From Halocaridina rubra (taxonomy: Eukaryota; Arthropoda; Malacostraca; Decapoda; Atyidae): a stretch of 64,000 nt of DNA. Position 1 is the stretch's first letter. The number at the start of each line of letters is the position of its first letter. The stretch covers positions 1-64,000 of the forward strand of contig JAXCGZ010011681.1 of NCBI GenBank assembly GCA_037179515.1. Reading direction: 5' to 3'. Shown here in pieces: positions 1 through 10,945 of the stretch. The translations under genes and the position numbers were made by a program. The notes under the pieces were generated by a model, which searched no databases, was not told the origin of the DNA, and saw only the letters and a program-made list of their open reading frames with translations.

Positions 1-950
1 AAAGAATCATCTATTCCTTTTTAAAGAGAAATGAAATGAGCATCCAGTTAAAAATATCAAACGACATGGACTTAACTCAGACATGGAAGCCACGTGCTTC
101 TCAGTAGGTTTTTTTTTTTTTTTTAATACAGATTTCTTTTTAATAAAGAAAATAATAAAGTACTTTTTCATTCACTTGTGGTGCACCTGGCTACCTTTCA
201 GAGCGCACCTGCGCGCCTTGGCACACCGGTTGAGAAACGCTGCAGCCCCTCATCATTATACCTCAGTCAGGGTCAAGCTAGGAGATGTTTGAGTTCCTCT
301 ACGGGAGCTGAGCGCTGGTTGGGACTGAGTTGCATGCACCTCTGAGCCAGCTGAATACTCACCCACGTATACCCGCTCCTCCTTATATTCCGATTTGGGT
401 AAGGCAAATAGATGCTGAACAAACTATTCAGAGAGTTAGAACTCGCGACCTCCTAGGTGAGAACAAAGTGCTTATACAATAAACTAGGAAAGTTGTATAT
501 CTTACCAATATTCACTTTTGCTCCCCTAATAAAAGTGTAAATAATTCGTCTTCTCCTTTACAGGCAGCTTCCCCCCCCCCCGCCATTTATATTGCGTTAA
601 TGTTTGTGTGTTTGGTTTGTCACTGTTTACGGCCAGATGCATCTTTGCTCTCACCAACCCTCTCTGGGAACTGGCACCGAAATATCGAGATAAAAAAGTA
701 AAATAAAATATCTTATAAATAAACAAGCTAACAAACAAATTAATAAATAACTAATCAAATTATTAAACAATTAAACTACTGGAAGAATAAAATTTAAATG
801 ATCACTTTACAATGCAAAGTATTTTAAAATATTGTTTTCTTTTCTTTTCCTCTTTCACGTTCACATACCTCCTCCACCTCCTCCAACAAATACCTCCTCC
901 TCATTCTCCCGGCAAATTTTGGTAGTCAGGGAAATTCTGCTCTATAATGA
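1..950. other. AT-rich sequence without a recognisable gene
   Basis: I see no coding region here. There is a T-run near 109-123, a C-run near 572-582, and a possible hAT-type end near 180-241 listed separately. The short frames carry no recognisable domain and look like chance. Confidence 0.5.
180..241. mobile_element. Possible hAT (SPIN-like) terminal fragment
   Basis: The stretch ends with CCGGTTGAGAAACGCTG, which resembles the terminal inverted repeat of SPIN-type hAT transposons (consensus CAGCGGTTCTCAACCGG on the other strand). It is preceded by the alternating GCGC/GTGCC-rich subterminal sequence typical of those elements. No convincing partner repeat or 8-bp target duplication was found to the left, so this may be a one-ended relic. 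Confidence 0.35.
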
Positions 951-980
951 AAGCTGTCGCAATGCTTCGTTCGTTACTTA

Positions 981-982
<2 letters not shown>

Positions 983-1043
<61 letters not shown>

Positions 1044-1051
1044 AGAGAGAA
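983..1051. repeat. (GA)n microsatellite
   Basis: An almost uninterrupted GA dinucleotide run with one phase slip near 1024. Confidence 0.95.
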
Positions 1052-1420
1052 TCACAGATTACAGAAGCAAGAGAGAATGAAGCAAAGATATATAAATTCT
1101 AACTTGGTGGCAATAAGGTTTTTTTTTATCACAGGATTTTGCTAAATGCCATTTCTTGGTGTTTACTTTTTTTTTACCATTTATTATTATATCTCATAAT
1201 TATTGAATTACCATATATACTGAAATTTGTTATTCCTATGTCAAATTACTTTAATAGAATTAAATTTTGAATAAATTTCCTTGCTTTAATCAAATTTGAA
1301 TAAATCCAATTTCAGTCATTTATTTGTGTTTTTTGGTTATGATGAAGGATTTTGGTTCAAGTAGATGCTTGTCTCAGTATTGGGTAAAATATTGATGTGT
1401 AAAACATTTGTTTAGGAGAA

Positions 1421-1506
1421 GAGGAAGAAGACGACTACGGCAACGACGATGACGACGACGACGACGACGAAGAAGAAGAAGAAGAAGGAGGAGGAGGAGA
1501 AGGAGT
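1421..1506. repeat. Compound GAA/GAC/GAG trinucleotide repeat
   Basis: Purine-rich imperfect trinucleotide tract that moves from GAA-type units through GAC units to GAA and GAG units. Confidence 0.9.
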
Positions 1507-1511
1507 TGTTT

Positions 1512-1991
1512 TCAAGGATATATAGAGAATATACACGTAATGAGCCCATCCCTTTTTTTCTTTTTTCTTTTATTTTCATTCTTTTTTCTCTTTGTATCCT
1601 TGAGAATCTTTAACCGAACAAAGGCGTCTCTCACATTCCATGCATAAAGAGACCTGGAACATCTAGCAATAAAATGGATGTCGTTATGGTAGCTCAAAAA
1701 CAATTGTGATAGTTTACTACGATATTCTGACATCCTAGACAATAGTATGCGATTATTATTCGAAAGAATCTTTCTAATGATAATAGCTTTGCACATAGCA
1801 ACAACCTCAACGCTCAAGTGATCCGAGTCTAGCTCACACGAGGAGCAAAGCCCCTGGTAGGAAGTTACGAATAGGACTCCTTCATTTAATACGTATTTTA
1901 TCTTTATTAGAGCAAAATCAGTCATTGGCTCACACTCAGGAGGTACTGAACTTGCCTTCCAAATTTCATTCGCATAGAAATCAGCAAACAA
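1512..1991 (-). CDS. Unrecognised 159-codon open frame
   Basis: A minus-strand frame of 159 codons, running from ATG at 1991 to a stop at 1512. I recognise no domain, signal peptide or transposon motif. The C-terminal third is lysine-rich because it lies over an A/T-rich low-complexity tract. It could be a chance frame in AT-rich DNA, or an exon or old transposon relic. Nothing next to it suggests a function. Confidence 0.15.
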   Translation of the reverse strand: MFADFYANEIWKASSVPPECEPMTDFALIKIKYVLNEGVLFVTSYQGLCSSCELDSDHLSVEVVAMCKAIIIRKILSNNNRILLSRMSEYRSKLSQLFLSYHNDIHFIARCSRSLYAWNVRDAFVRLKILKDTKRKKNENKRKKKKRDGLITCIFSIYP

Positions 1992-2309
1992 AGATTGACT
2001 TTATATTACCTTAGAATACTGTATCAGTAATCGGGGTCACAAACTAAAGAACCCCCAACTCTCCTTCTAGAGTAGATTCGTATGACATCTTAGGTAACAA
2101 TCAATGATTGACCCCGGCTTAGAAAATCAGTATTTGGATCGCACTCTGAAGGTTCTGAGTCCGACTCCCAGATTCGATTCATGTGGCATATTTTCGCTGG
2201 TAAAGACTGATCCTAACAATGAGAATCCGAATTTATTTAACACTCCGAAAAGGCCGATATTTCCTCCAACATCGATTTCGGTTGCAATATTTATTACTTT
2301 GAAAAGACC

Positions 2310-2460
2310 GACTCTTCTCTTATTATCCCTTCACATCTGACAAGCCACAACACTTTTCATCTCTTTCTCTTTACTTTATGTTTTCTACGTGCCCAGGCCC
2401 GATGAGGGCAGCTTTATTTTTTTCTTTAGCCCTTTCTGGTGTCACAATCATAAAAAACAA
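2310..2460 (+). mobile_element. Short family B derivative, copy 1
   Basis: About 150 bp that begins with sequence homologous to the 5' region of LINE B (TCCCTTCACATCTGACAAG, compare the reverse complement of about 8985-9000). It then jumps directly to the LINE B 3' end (GTGCCCAGGCCCGATGAGGG ... GGTGTCACAATCATAAAA). The same junction occurs in the longer copy at 35205-35506, so it looks like an internally deleted non-autonomous family, here 5' truncated. It ends in an A-rich tail directly beside A1. Confidence 0.6.
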
Positions 2461-2477
2461 TGTAATTTAATAATTGT

Positions 2478-3318
2478 AATTACCTAATTGTGCTTACGGG
2501 AACGAGTCCAATGATCCTAACTTCCCTTCTCCTGGTCAGTTCCATTTTATACTTAGTGATACTTACCATACTTGTCCTTAAAACTATGGACTGAGTTAGA
2601 GTTAACGTACCTCCTCGCTTAGCCAGTTCCTATCATTAACTACTCTTACACTAAAAAAAAAAAAAATACTTCCTTACATCCTGCAAAAAAAAATTTCTTA
2701 GGAAGCTTCAAACTATGACCTCTAATTCTAGTGCCAGCCATACCAAAACATCGATCCCTATCCACTCTGTCAAAAACATGAGGGGAATTTAAAAACCGTC
2801 ACCATATCCCCCTCATTCTTCTAGCTTCGAGTGATGGTAAGTCTAATTTCCCCAGCCTCTCATTATAACTGAAGTTGCTCATTTCTGACAATAATTTTGT
2901 GTCATGACTTTGAGATTATTCCAGCCTCAACTACGTGCTTTTTCAAGTGCGGATTCCAAAAGGGGGCTGCATATGCAAGCTTTGGCCTCACATAGGCTAC
3001 TTGATTATTTCCGAACATTTCCTTGTCCATGTGCCTAATGGCTACTCTTACATTTGCTAAGAAAGCATATGTTGCCCTTACTATGCCATTTATATGAATT
3101 TCCGGAGACAAATCTGCAAGTATGTTTACTACTAGATCTCTCTCATTCTCTATCTCTTGAAGTTCTGCTCCTGCTGTTGAGTATTCAAGCTTAGACCTTC
3201 TTGCACTTATACCTATTCTCATTACCTTACATTCTGAAGTACTGAATTTCATTAGACACTTTTCTGACCACTAATGCAGGCTATTTAGATCTTCCTGAAG
3301 TTATCTACCATTGTTCTT
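2478..3318 (-). mobile_element. Family A (CR1/L2-like LINE) copy A1, 5' truncated
   Basis: Minus-strand copy with the 3' tail at 2478 (AATTACCTAATTGTG, the complement of the family tail) followed by 3' UTR and the C-terminal part of ORF2. The only long frame is 2902-3252 (116 aa), matching the post-RT region with motifs such as MKFSTSECKVMRIG and NERDL. It is more divergent than A2 or A5. It breaks near 3318 beside a (CATA)n tract. Confidence 0.9.
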
Positions 3319-3325
3319 GTCTCTT

Positions 3326-3380
3326 TATGTATACATACATACATACATATATACATACATTTAGGTAATCACATATATAA
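3326..3380. repeat. (CATA)n tract ending in a family A tail remnant
   Basis: TATG/CATA repeats followed by AGGTAATCACAT, a short remnant of the family A 3' tail. That remnant lies directly against the 5' truncation point of A2, as if an earlier family A insertion left its tail here. Confidence 0.7.
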
Positions 3381-5197
3381 ATGCCTGGCAAACCTACAAA
3401 AGAGCAAGAAATGACTACCTAAGTAAATGGAGAGAGGCAGAGAGAGACTATGAGAGGGACATCACCAGGAAGGCTAAAGAAAATCCCAAGCTTTTCCACA
3501 GCTTTATCAGAGGAAAACTGAAGGTAAAAGAACAGGTTTTAAGGCTAAAGAGAGCGGATGGAAGCATCACTGAGAAAGATGAAGAGATTTGCAAAGAATT
3601 GAACAAGGAGTTTCAGTCAGTATTTACAGTAGAAAATACCACACCCCCTCAGATTGCAGTGATAGAAGCTCAAGGGCCGGTATTAGAGAACATCAACCTT
3701 ACAGCCACAGAGGTATGCAAAGCGCTGATGGATTTAGATGTTCATAAAGCTACAGGTCCCGATGACATATCCCCTCATGTGCTTAAAAAATGCGCAAACT
3801 CAATATCAGTGGCACTAAGTATCATATTTAAGGAGTCACTGGAGTCGGGGGAGATTCCAAGATGCTGGAAACAAGCAAATGTGATACCTATCTTCAAAAA
3901 GGGAAGGAGGGATACGGCTCTGAACTATAGACCAGTTTCCTTGACCAGCATAGTTTGCAAAGTTATGGAGAAACTACTAAGGAAACATATCTCTCTTCAC
4001 TTGGAATCCTTCAACTTTTTGTCAGTGAGGCAACATGGCTTCAGAGAAGGTAGATCAACAGTAACAAACTTATTAGAATTTTATGATGAGGTAAGACAAA
4101 TCTTACAGGAAAGAGAGGGCTGGGCAGATTGCATATTCCTAGACTTCCAGAAAGCGTTTGACACTGTTCCACATGGGAGACTTATTAGGAAGCTGCAATC
4201 AATGGCTAGAATAGGTGGAAATGTTTTGGAATGGATAAAAACTTACTTAGAAGGAAGGGAACAGAGGGTTAGAGTAAGACACTCAGTGTTTGAATGGAGA
4301 AGAGTTAGTAGTGGAGTTCGACAGGGTTCAGTTTTAGGGCCACTTTTGTTCCTTGTATATGTAAATGACCTACCAGAGTCTGTAAATTCATTCATGAATA
4401 TGTTTGCAGATGATGCAAAGATTGTGAAGAAAGTAAAAAACGAGAACAATGATAGAGAACTTCAGGAGGATCTAAATAATCTGCATGAGTGGTCAGAAAA
4501 GTGGCTAATGAAATTCAATACTTCAAAATGTAAGGTAATGAGAATGGGTACAAGTGCAAGAAGGCCCAAGCTTGACTACTCGGTGGCTGGAGTACAACTT
4601 CAAGAGACAGAAAATGAGAGAGATCTAGGAGTAAACATACTGGCAGATTTGTCTCCAGAAATACATATAAATGGCATAGTAAGGGCAGCATATGCATTCT
4701 TATCAAATGTAAGGGTAGCCTTCAGGCACATGGACAAGGAAATGTTCAGAAATATTTATGTAACCTATGTGAGGCCAAAACTCGAATATGCAGCCCCCTT
4801 TTGGAATCCGCACTTGAAAAAGCACATAGCTAAGTTTGAAAAAGTTCAAAGACATGCCACGAAACTGATGCCAGAAATACGCAATCTCAGTTATGATGAG
4901 AGGCTGAGGGAATTAGACTTACCATCACTCGAAGCTAGAAGAGTGAGGGGGGATATGGTGACAGTCTTTAAATTCCTTCATGGTTATGATAGAGTGAATA
5001 GGGATCGATATTTTGATATGGCTGGCTCTAGAACTAGAGGTCATAGTTTGAAGCTTCATAAGAAAACTTCTTCGCAGGATGTAAGGAAATACTTTTCCAG
5101 TGTAAGAGTAGTTGATAATTGGAATTGGCTAAGCGAGGAGGTAGTTAATGCTATCTCAATGCATAGTTTTAAGGACAGGTATGATAAGTATCACTAA
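3380..5197 (+). CDS. ORF2 RT region of A2, uninterrupted
   Basis: Reverse transcriptase of a CR1/L2-group LINE, which would prime cDNA synthesis at a nicked target site. The frame is open from the truncation at 3380 to the stop at 5197, about 605 codons, although the endonuclease half is missing. Visible RT motifs in order are VIPIFKKG, NYRPVSLTS, QHGFREGRS, FLDFQKAFDTVPHG, the SSGVRQGSVLGPLLF block, and the catalytic FADD near 4406-4417. The usual GVPQG is GVRQG here, a change that could reduce activity. The C-terminal block (MKFNTSKCKVMRMG, NERDLGV, VRPKLEYAAPFW) is the usual CR1-type tail. There is no legitimate start; the frame is continuous with the missing 5' part. Confidence 0.85.
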   Translation, partial: NAWQTYKRARNDYLSKWREAERDYERDITRKAKENPKLFHSFIRGKLKVKEQVLRLKRADGSITEKDEEICKELNKEFQSVFTVENTTPPQIAVIEAQGPVLENINLTATEVCKALMDLDVHKATGPDDISPHVLKKCANSISVALSIIFKESLESGEIPRCWKQANVIPIFKKGRRDTALNYRPVSLTSIVCKVMEKLLRKHISLHLESFNFLSVRQHGFREGRSTVTNLLEFYDEVRQILQEREGWADCIFLDFQKAFDTVPHGRLIRKLQSMARIGGNVLEWIKTYLEGREQRVRVRHSVFEWRRVSSGVRQGSVLGPLLFLVYVNDLPESVNSFMNMFADDAKIVKKVKNENNDRELQEDLNNLHEWSEKWLMKFNTSKCKVMRMGTSARRPKLDYSVAGVQLQETENERDLGVNILADLSPEIHINGIVRAAYAFLSNVRVAFRHMDKEMFRNIYVTYVRPKLEYAAPFWNPHLKKHIAKFEKVQRHATKLMPEIRNLSYDERLRELDLPSLEARRVRGDMVTVFKFLHGYDRVNRDRYFDMAGSRTRGHSLKLHKKTSSQDVRKYFSSVRVVDNWNWLSEEVVNAISMHSFKDRYDKYH

Positions 5198-5289
5198 GTA
5201 TAAAATGGAACCGATCAAGAGACGGGAAGATACGAGCTTTGGGATCTTTCCCGTAAACACAATTAGGTAATCACAATTAGGTAATCACA
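3380..5289 (+). mobile_element. Family A LINE copy A2, 5' truncated
   Basis: Begins inside ORF2, just after the endonuclease-RT linker (codons AWQTYKRARNDYL), and continues through RT, the C-terminal domain and 3' UTR. It ends with two units of AATTAGGTAATCAC. The right flank is a 100-bp (CATA)n tract and the left flank is a (CATA)n tract with a tail remnant. It is very similar to A5, A14 and A17, suggesting a young subfamily. Confidence 0.95.
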
Positions 5290-5313
5290 TACATACATAC
5301 ATACATACATACA

Positions 5314-5347
<34 letters not shown>

Positions 5348-5394
5348 CATACATACATACATATGTACACACATACATACATACATACATACAT
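5290..5394. repeat. (CATA)n microsatellite between A2 and A3
   Basis: Long tetranucleotide CATA run with minor interruptions. It lies between the 3' tail of A2 and the 5' truncation point of A3. Confidence 0.95.
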
Positions 5395-5974
5395 AGGCTA
5401 GAAGTTTATGAGGAAAGTCATATAAGTACTATTGAAGTCATAAACTCAGGTGTTAACATTGCACGGGAGAGAAAATATAGGGTTTTGATTATGGGAGATT
5501 TTAATCATAGAGAGATAGACTGGATAAATCTTGACCCACACAGTAGTGAGGACTCATTCGGGGCAAGATTCCTGGATTGCGTACGAGGGAAATTCCTACA
5601 CCAACATGTACTGGAACCAACGAGGACCAGGGATGGGGATGAGCCATCTCTACTTAATCTACTCTGCACAGATAACGTGTTGGATATTAAAAAAAAATGA
5701 GTATGAACCATAAATTGGAAAGAGTAACCATTGTGTGTGTTATTTTTTTATGAGTGTGACACCGGGACAGGCAAAAACTGCTCCCATCAATAAAGGCCTG
5801 GGCACGAGAAAATATCAAGATAAAGGAAAAGAAAAAGGTTAAGGATAAGGCAGAGATGAGGTAATGTCACACAAAGGAAAACGACTGACGGAAAAAAACA
5901 ATCGGAATCCAGAGGACCCAGAGATATGGAGGACTAGGCTCTGAGATGACGATTGATCTGTTTTTTGAAGGATG

Positions 5975-8930
5975 TTAGGTCATAAGAATTGGGAAATACA
6001 GAAGGAGAAAGAGAGTTCCAGAGTCTGGAGGTAGATGGGAAGAAGCAGTCACTGCACTGACTAATCCGCGAGCTACAAATTTCCACACAGTACCTGTGAG
6101 ATAAGACCACTTGGTGAGTGTTACACGGCCTCGGCAGTGGGGGAGGGATGCATCTCGCCAACTCATCATAGCAGCAATGGAAGAAGTAGCAATAGAAAAG
6201 AGAAAGGGAAGATACCTTGTTTCGAAGAGAGAGAGATCCTTATTAGAAGTAAGAGAAGGATCATTAATGAGTCTGACTTCCTTAGATTCAACCCTATCAA
6301 GGATATAAGTATAAGAAGAAGCACCCCAGATGTGTGAGCAGTATTCTAAGCATGGACGGGTAAGATCTTTATAAATTTTAAGTAATTGTAAAAAGGAAAA
6401 GTAATGACGAAAACGAAACAAAACCCCCAATTTTTTGGATGAAGACTTAGAAATTTGGATTATGTGCTTCCTCCAAGACAAGGTAGAGGCTATATGGATT
6501 CCTAATATGTTGATAGAATCAAGAGGGTAAATATCATTACTTTCGAAGACAATAGGATTATCAGGAGAAGAAGATAAAGAGATTGTCAGAAACTGTCTTG
6601 GAGAAATTGAATTTAACTAAATTTTGAGTGCCCCACTCAGATACTCTCCGCAAATCTGAGTTGAGAGTAGAAGAAAGAGTGATACGGGACTGATTACAAG
6701 TAACATATAAAGGTTGAGAAGAAAAGGCAGAGGAAAAGTGAAGGGTAGAATCATCAGCAAAGGCATGGAGAAGAGAGGAAGATGGGAATTGTAGAAGATC
6801 AATGATGAAGAGAAGGAACAGATTAGGTGAAAGACAGAGACCTGTGGAACACCACTGGTAACAGAGAAAGGGCTAGATGTCGCATCATCAACAACTACAG
6901 ATATAATACGGTCAGTAAGAAAACTGGAAATCAGAGAAAAGAAAGAAGGGGTAAAGCTATAGGCAGGGAGTTTGGCCAACAGAGCCTTGTGCCAGACTCT
7001 GTCAAAAGCCTTAGAGATATCAAGGGCAATAACAAAGGATTCCCCATAGTTCCTCAGAGAGGATGACCATACATGAGTAAGATAGGACAGGAGATCACCA
7101 GTGGATCTTGCCTTGCGGAAGCCGTACTGGTGATCGGAGATAAGTGAGTTAGATTCAAGGCGTTTCAAGAAGTGAGCACTGAGCAAAGTTTCAAAAACTT
7201 TAGCAATAGAGGAGGTTAGGGCAATGGGTCAGTAGTTTGAAGGAATAGAGCGGTCACCCTTCTTAGAAACACGTTGAACTAGAGCATGCTTCCAAGATAA
7301 AGGATAGATACTGGTTGACAGAATGAACTGAAAAAGACGGCAAAGCACGGGAGCCAGTTCATCTGCAAACTCCTTAAGGAACCTTGCAGGGATACCATCG
7401 GGACCAGAAGCCTTGTTCGTCTTTAACGAGCGAAGAACTTATGAACTTTGCGTGAAGAAAGAATAAGGGAGGGCATAGGATTAGAGAGGGGTAAAGATTG
7501 AGGAACAGGTGTGCTGGAATTATATATAAAAGTGTTGGCAGAAAAATGAAAGTCAAAGAGAGTGGCTTTGTCAGTGGGAGAGCAAGCTATAGAACCATTA
7601 GAATGAATGAGAGGAGGAAAGCTTGAGTTACAGAAGTCTTTGGAGAGGTTTTTGGCTAAGGACCAAAAGCATTTGTCAGTGGGAGAGGAGTTAAGGTCAT
7701 CAACTTTCCTTGTTATAAAGGAAGCCTTAGACCTTCTAATCTGAGCAGTACAGCGATTTCTAGTTACAATAAAAGCAGAGCGAGTTAAATCGGAAGGAGA
7801 GGCTTGGTAAGATCAGTGTGCCCGATTCCTAGCCTGGATAGCCATGGAGCAGATACGGTTAAACAAAGGTTTAGGGGGAGAGAAAGTTTTGTAGAAGAAG
7901 TTATGTACGCATCCATCCACTCGGTCATGATCTCAGCAACTTTTAGAGCTACCTGATCAGGGTTGTGGGACCGAAAGCAGTAGTCATACCAAGGGAGGTC
8001 AAAGAGGAAGTTGCGCAAATTATCATGTTGGGTACGCTCAAAGTGCCAAAGGCGGCACTGAGTAGGAGGGATTGGTGGAGGGGGAACAAAAATGGAAGAG
8101 ATTGAGATCACATAGTGGTCAGACTTACCAAGAGGGGAAAGCACAGAATAAGAGTAGTTTGAAGGGTTAGAAGTAAGAGATAAGTCAAGAGTGTTTTCTG
8201 CATGTTCGTGACAATCAGGAACACGAGTAGGATGTTTGATAATTTGCTCCAGATAGTGAGTAATAGAGAAAGCAAGGGCCTCACTTCCTCCCACATCAGT
8301 GTCAGAAGAATGAAGCCATTCACTGTGGTTTACATTGACGTCTCCAATTTAGAGAACTTCAGCATGTGGGTGAGAAGATAACAAGGACTCATGGCACATG
8401 GACAGATATTCAAAGAAAAACACAAACTCGGTGGAGTTGGGAGAACAGTAGCAGAAGCAAAGGAAAATAGTGGTAGTGGAGAAATAGACTTTTAGCTGGA
8501 GAACATCAAAGTCAGGAGATTCAGGGTCCATGAGCCTCGCAATAGGAGTGTTAGTGTTGTAGTAGGCACAAACCCCACCTTTGGAACGAGAACGAGTGTG
8601 CAGATTATAGTGAGAGATTTGAAATGGATCAGTGGAAGCTTGTATAGACAGCTGGGTTTCAGATAGGAGGAGGAGGTTAGGGAGGAGAGTACCCAAGTGC
8701 TGTTCCACAGACAAAAGATTAGGGTTCAGCCCATGAATGTTAGAATAGTGAAGAGTGAAAGAAGTAGATCTAGTGGGAGGTGCAAGGGTAAGGGCAGAAC
8801 CATTACTACCACCAGGCGTATCTGCCCTCAAGCCAATAGTGGAGTCAACACGATCCCCGAAGATTCTTCGCACCCCTCTATGCTGGGTACTGGTGGCCAT
8901 TAGCTGTGAACCTTTCATAAATAATAACAA
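5975..8930 (-). pseudogene. Decayed ORF2 (endonuclease-RT) of LINE B1
   Basis: Broken polyprotein of a non-LTR retrotransposon. The endonuclease part reads HYSNIHGLNPN, LLLLSETQL (catalytic glutamate) and SKGGVCAYYN, then continues in another frame with LTSNPSNYSYSV and GKSDHYVI (catalytic SDH). The RT part has SDHQYGFRKARSTGDLL, VIALDISKAFDRVWHKALL and TSGVPQVSV, where the normal PQGS is damaged. The FADD region is frameshifted. The C-terminal part has KLGVLFRFRHYFS, LTRPCLEYCSHIWG and LFLLLYFP. At least four frame changes show it is not translatable as one protein. Confidence 0.8.
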
Positions 8931-9100
8931 ATATGAGGAATAAAGAGAGAGAAAGAGACAGATGGGGGAACGTGTGGTGACTTGTCAAATGTAATGGAAT
9001 AGAAAAAGATGTGTAATGAATATGCCAGAATATTCAGTGTAGATGTAGGCATGAGGAAAGAATCGTCCTGAAGGAAGACTCAACTCAGAACTGTCTAGAC

Positions 9101-9414
9101 CAGGGGTTGGCAACCTTTTGCTAACTATGTGCCGACTTAGGGTTCTAAATCAATGCCAACACCATTCGTATTTTTATACAAGTCAAGGTCAATATACCTG
9201 TTATGCAATATATTTTATATAGTAATATATATTTTTTTAAACAATATATACTTACCTCAATTGCTACAAAGTAGAAAGAATCTAGAAATGACATGTTGTG
9301 ACCCAATAAACACTTTGTTAAATTTTAAGAACTGATGCGTGAGGCGGCAGAGTGAAATTGGATATTGCTTGGCGTGCCAAGTGTGGCACGCGTGCCATAG
9401 GTTGCCGACCCCTG
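9101..9414. mobile_element. hAT-type MITE with 8-bp target duplication
   Basis: A 314-bp non-autonomous DNA transposon. The ends are CAGGGGTTGGCAACC and, on the other strand, CAGGGGTCGGCAACC, a 15-bp terminal inverted repeat with one mismatch. It is bounded by the perfect 8-bp duplication GTCTAGAC at 9093-9100 and 9415-9422, which fits the hAT preference for nTCTAGAn. It contains no transposase. The host is the 5' UTR of LINE B1; the related sequence near 35255 shows the site without the insertion. Confidence 0.93.
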
Positions 9415-9693
9415 GTCTAGACCAGTTCTAGTTGTATCGTAATACCTTCAGTCGTAGTCTTTCAACAGGGGGCTGATCATTGAAGATTTTCTGCCTGAGA
9501 GTAGAGGCAAAACGGACACGAGGAGGACCTATTCGAAAGGAGATTACATCAAAGTGAATGAGCTTTTTGCAGTTAGTGACTGGAGGACCTCATTTAACAA
9601 CAAATCTGTACAAAAAATGTATGACATCTTTTGTGAGAAATATGGGATGATAGTAGATTGCTGCATACCTGTCACAAAAGTAGGTGTAATTCA

Positions 9694-10945
9694 TTCATTT
9701 ACCTTGGCTGTTTCCCCCAATTTGGGGGGTAGCCAAAATAAAAAAAACAATAAGGGGATTACATTGCTCTATGGGCAATGACGAGGGAGGTAGCAACCGT
9801 TCAGATGGCACTGCTGGAGTGTCAAAGCCCATCCTCCAGGCTCTTCCACATTCTGTGTCACTTCATAATGCCAACTCCCCTACTGCCACTACCACAGGGC
9901 TACCTCTGTAAGATGTAGCCCTGTGGTAACATCAAATGCCCATCAGAGCTGCATCACAATTGCTCGCCACTCATTCCTATTCCTAGCACGCTCACTTGCT
10001 TCCCTCACATCCATCCTCCTATCATTAAGGGCTCTCCTTACTCCATAAATCCACCCAAGCTTAGGCCTCCCTCTAGTATTTCTCCCATCAACTCTCGCAT
10101 TCATAACCTTTTTCGGCAGTCTTTCATCATCCATCGTCTCCACAGGGCCAATCCATCTCAGAACATTCATATCTACTCTGGTTGCCAATTTTTTTCCTCA
10201 CACCCGTTCTTGCTCTTACCACTTCATTCCTAACCCTATCCAACCGAGATACACCAATCATACTCCTCAGGCATTTCATCTCAAACACATTTAGTTTCCG
10301 TCTTTCACTAACTTTCATACCCCATAACTCTGATCCATATATCACAGTTGGCACAACCACTTTCTCATACAAAATTTCTTAACATTCATTTCCAACCCTC
10401 AATTCTTCATCACTCCTTTCAATGCACCCAACACTTTACATCCTTCATTCACTCTGTGACACACATCTGCTTCCACTCCACCATTTGCAGCTATAACAGA
10501 TCCTAAGTACTTAAACTGATCAACTTTCTCAAGAGTCTCTCCATTCAACATAACATTCAACTCAGAACCATGCTCATTTCATGTACACCTCATAACCTTA
10601 TTCTTTCTCACATTCACTCGCAACTTCCTTCTTTCACACACCATTCCAAATTCTGACACTAGCTGACACAGCTTCTCCTCTGAATCTGCCACCACCACAG
10701 TATCATGTGTAAACGCTCCCACTTGTTATCATTCCCATCTACCATCCTCAAACCTCTACCATGCACTCGCTCATGCACCTCTCTTACATCTCCATCAAAA
10801 TGTGTGACATCACACATCCCTGTCCGAGTCCCACACTCACTGGAAACCACTCACTCACTTCATTCCCTACCCTAGCACAAGCTCTACTATCCTCAAACAA
10901 ACTCTTCACTGCTTGCAACAGTCTACCATCAATTCCATATACTTT
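9694..10945 (-). mobile_element. Family C (RTE-type LINE) copy C1, 5' truncated
   Basis: Minus-strand copy of the same family as C2. The 3' end at 9694 reads (sense) GGCTACCCCCCAAATTGGGG then CCAAGGTAAATGAATGAAT. It extends through the C-terminal domain (frames 9943-10188 and 10127-10372, with NVFEMKCLRSMIGVSRL and NTRGRPKLGW) into RT (DSRACARVGNEVSEWFPVSVG) and breaks near 10945. It is inserted in A3, replacing about 22 bp of the host. Several frameshifts make it non-functional. Confidence 0.88.

Larger units (their letters stand above)
5740..9475 (-). mobile_element. Family B LINE (jockey superfamily), copy B1, near full length
   Basis: Minus-strand LINE of about 3.4 kb net of the hAT MITE it carries. 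The 3' end (GGTGTCACACTCATAAAAAAA) is at 5740 and the 5' end (CAGCCCCCTGTTG) is at about 9475. In sense order it has a 5' UTR, an APE-type endonuclease (8349-8930 and 7785-8294), an RT (6617-7186) and a C-terminal domain (5975-6481). It sits in A3, deleting about 13 bp. The same termini recur in the short derivatives at 2310 and 35205. I place it in the jockey superfamily; the exact clade is not resolved. Confidence 0.85.

Noticed and set aside
2101..2200. Possible tRNA B box near TCTGAGTCCGACTCCCAGATTC
   Set aside because: No matching A box or cloverleaf could be drawn; resemblance is superficial.
4515..4706. Recurrent 63-aa and 68-aa frames (MIRMHMLPLLCHLY..., MFSFFTFFTIF...) seen opposite many LINE copies
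   Set aside because: They are antisense shadows of the conserved ORF2 coding strand and recur because the LINE recurs.
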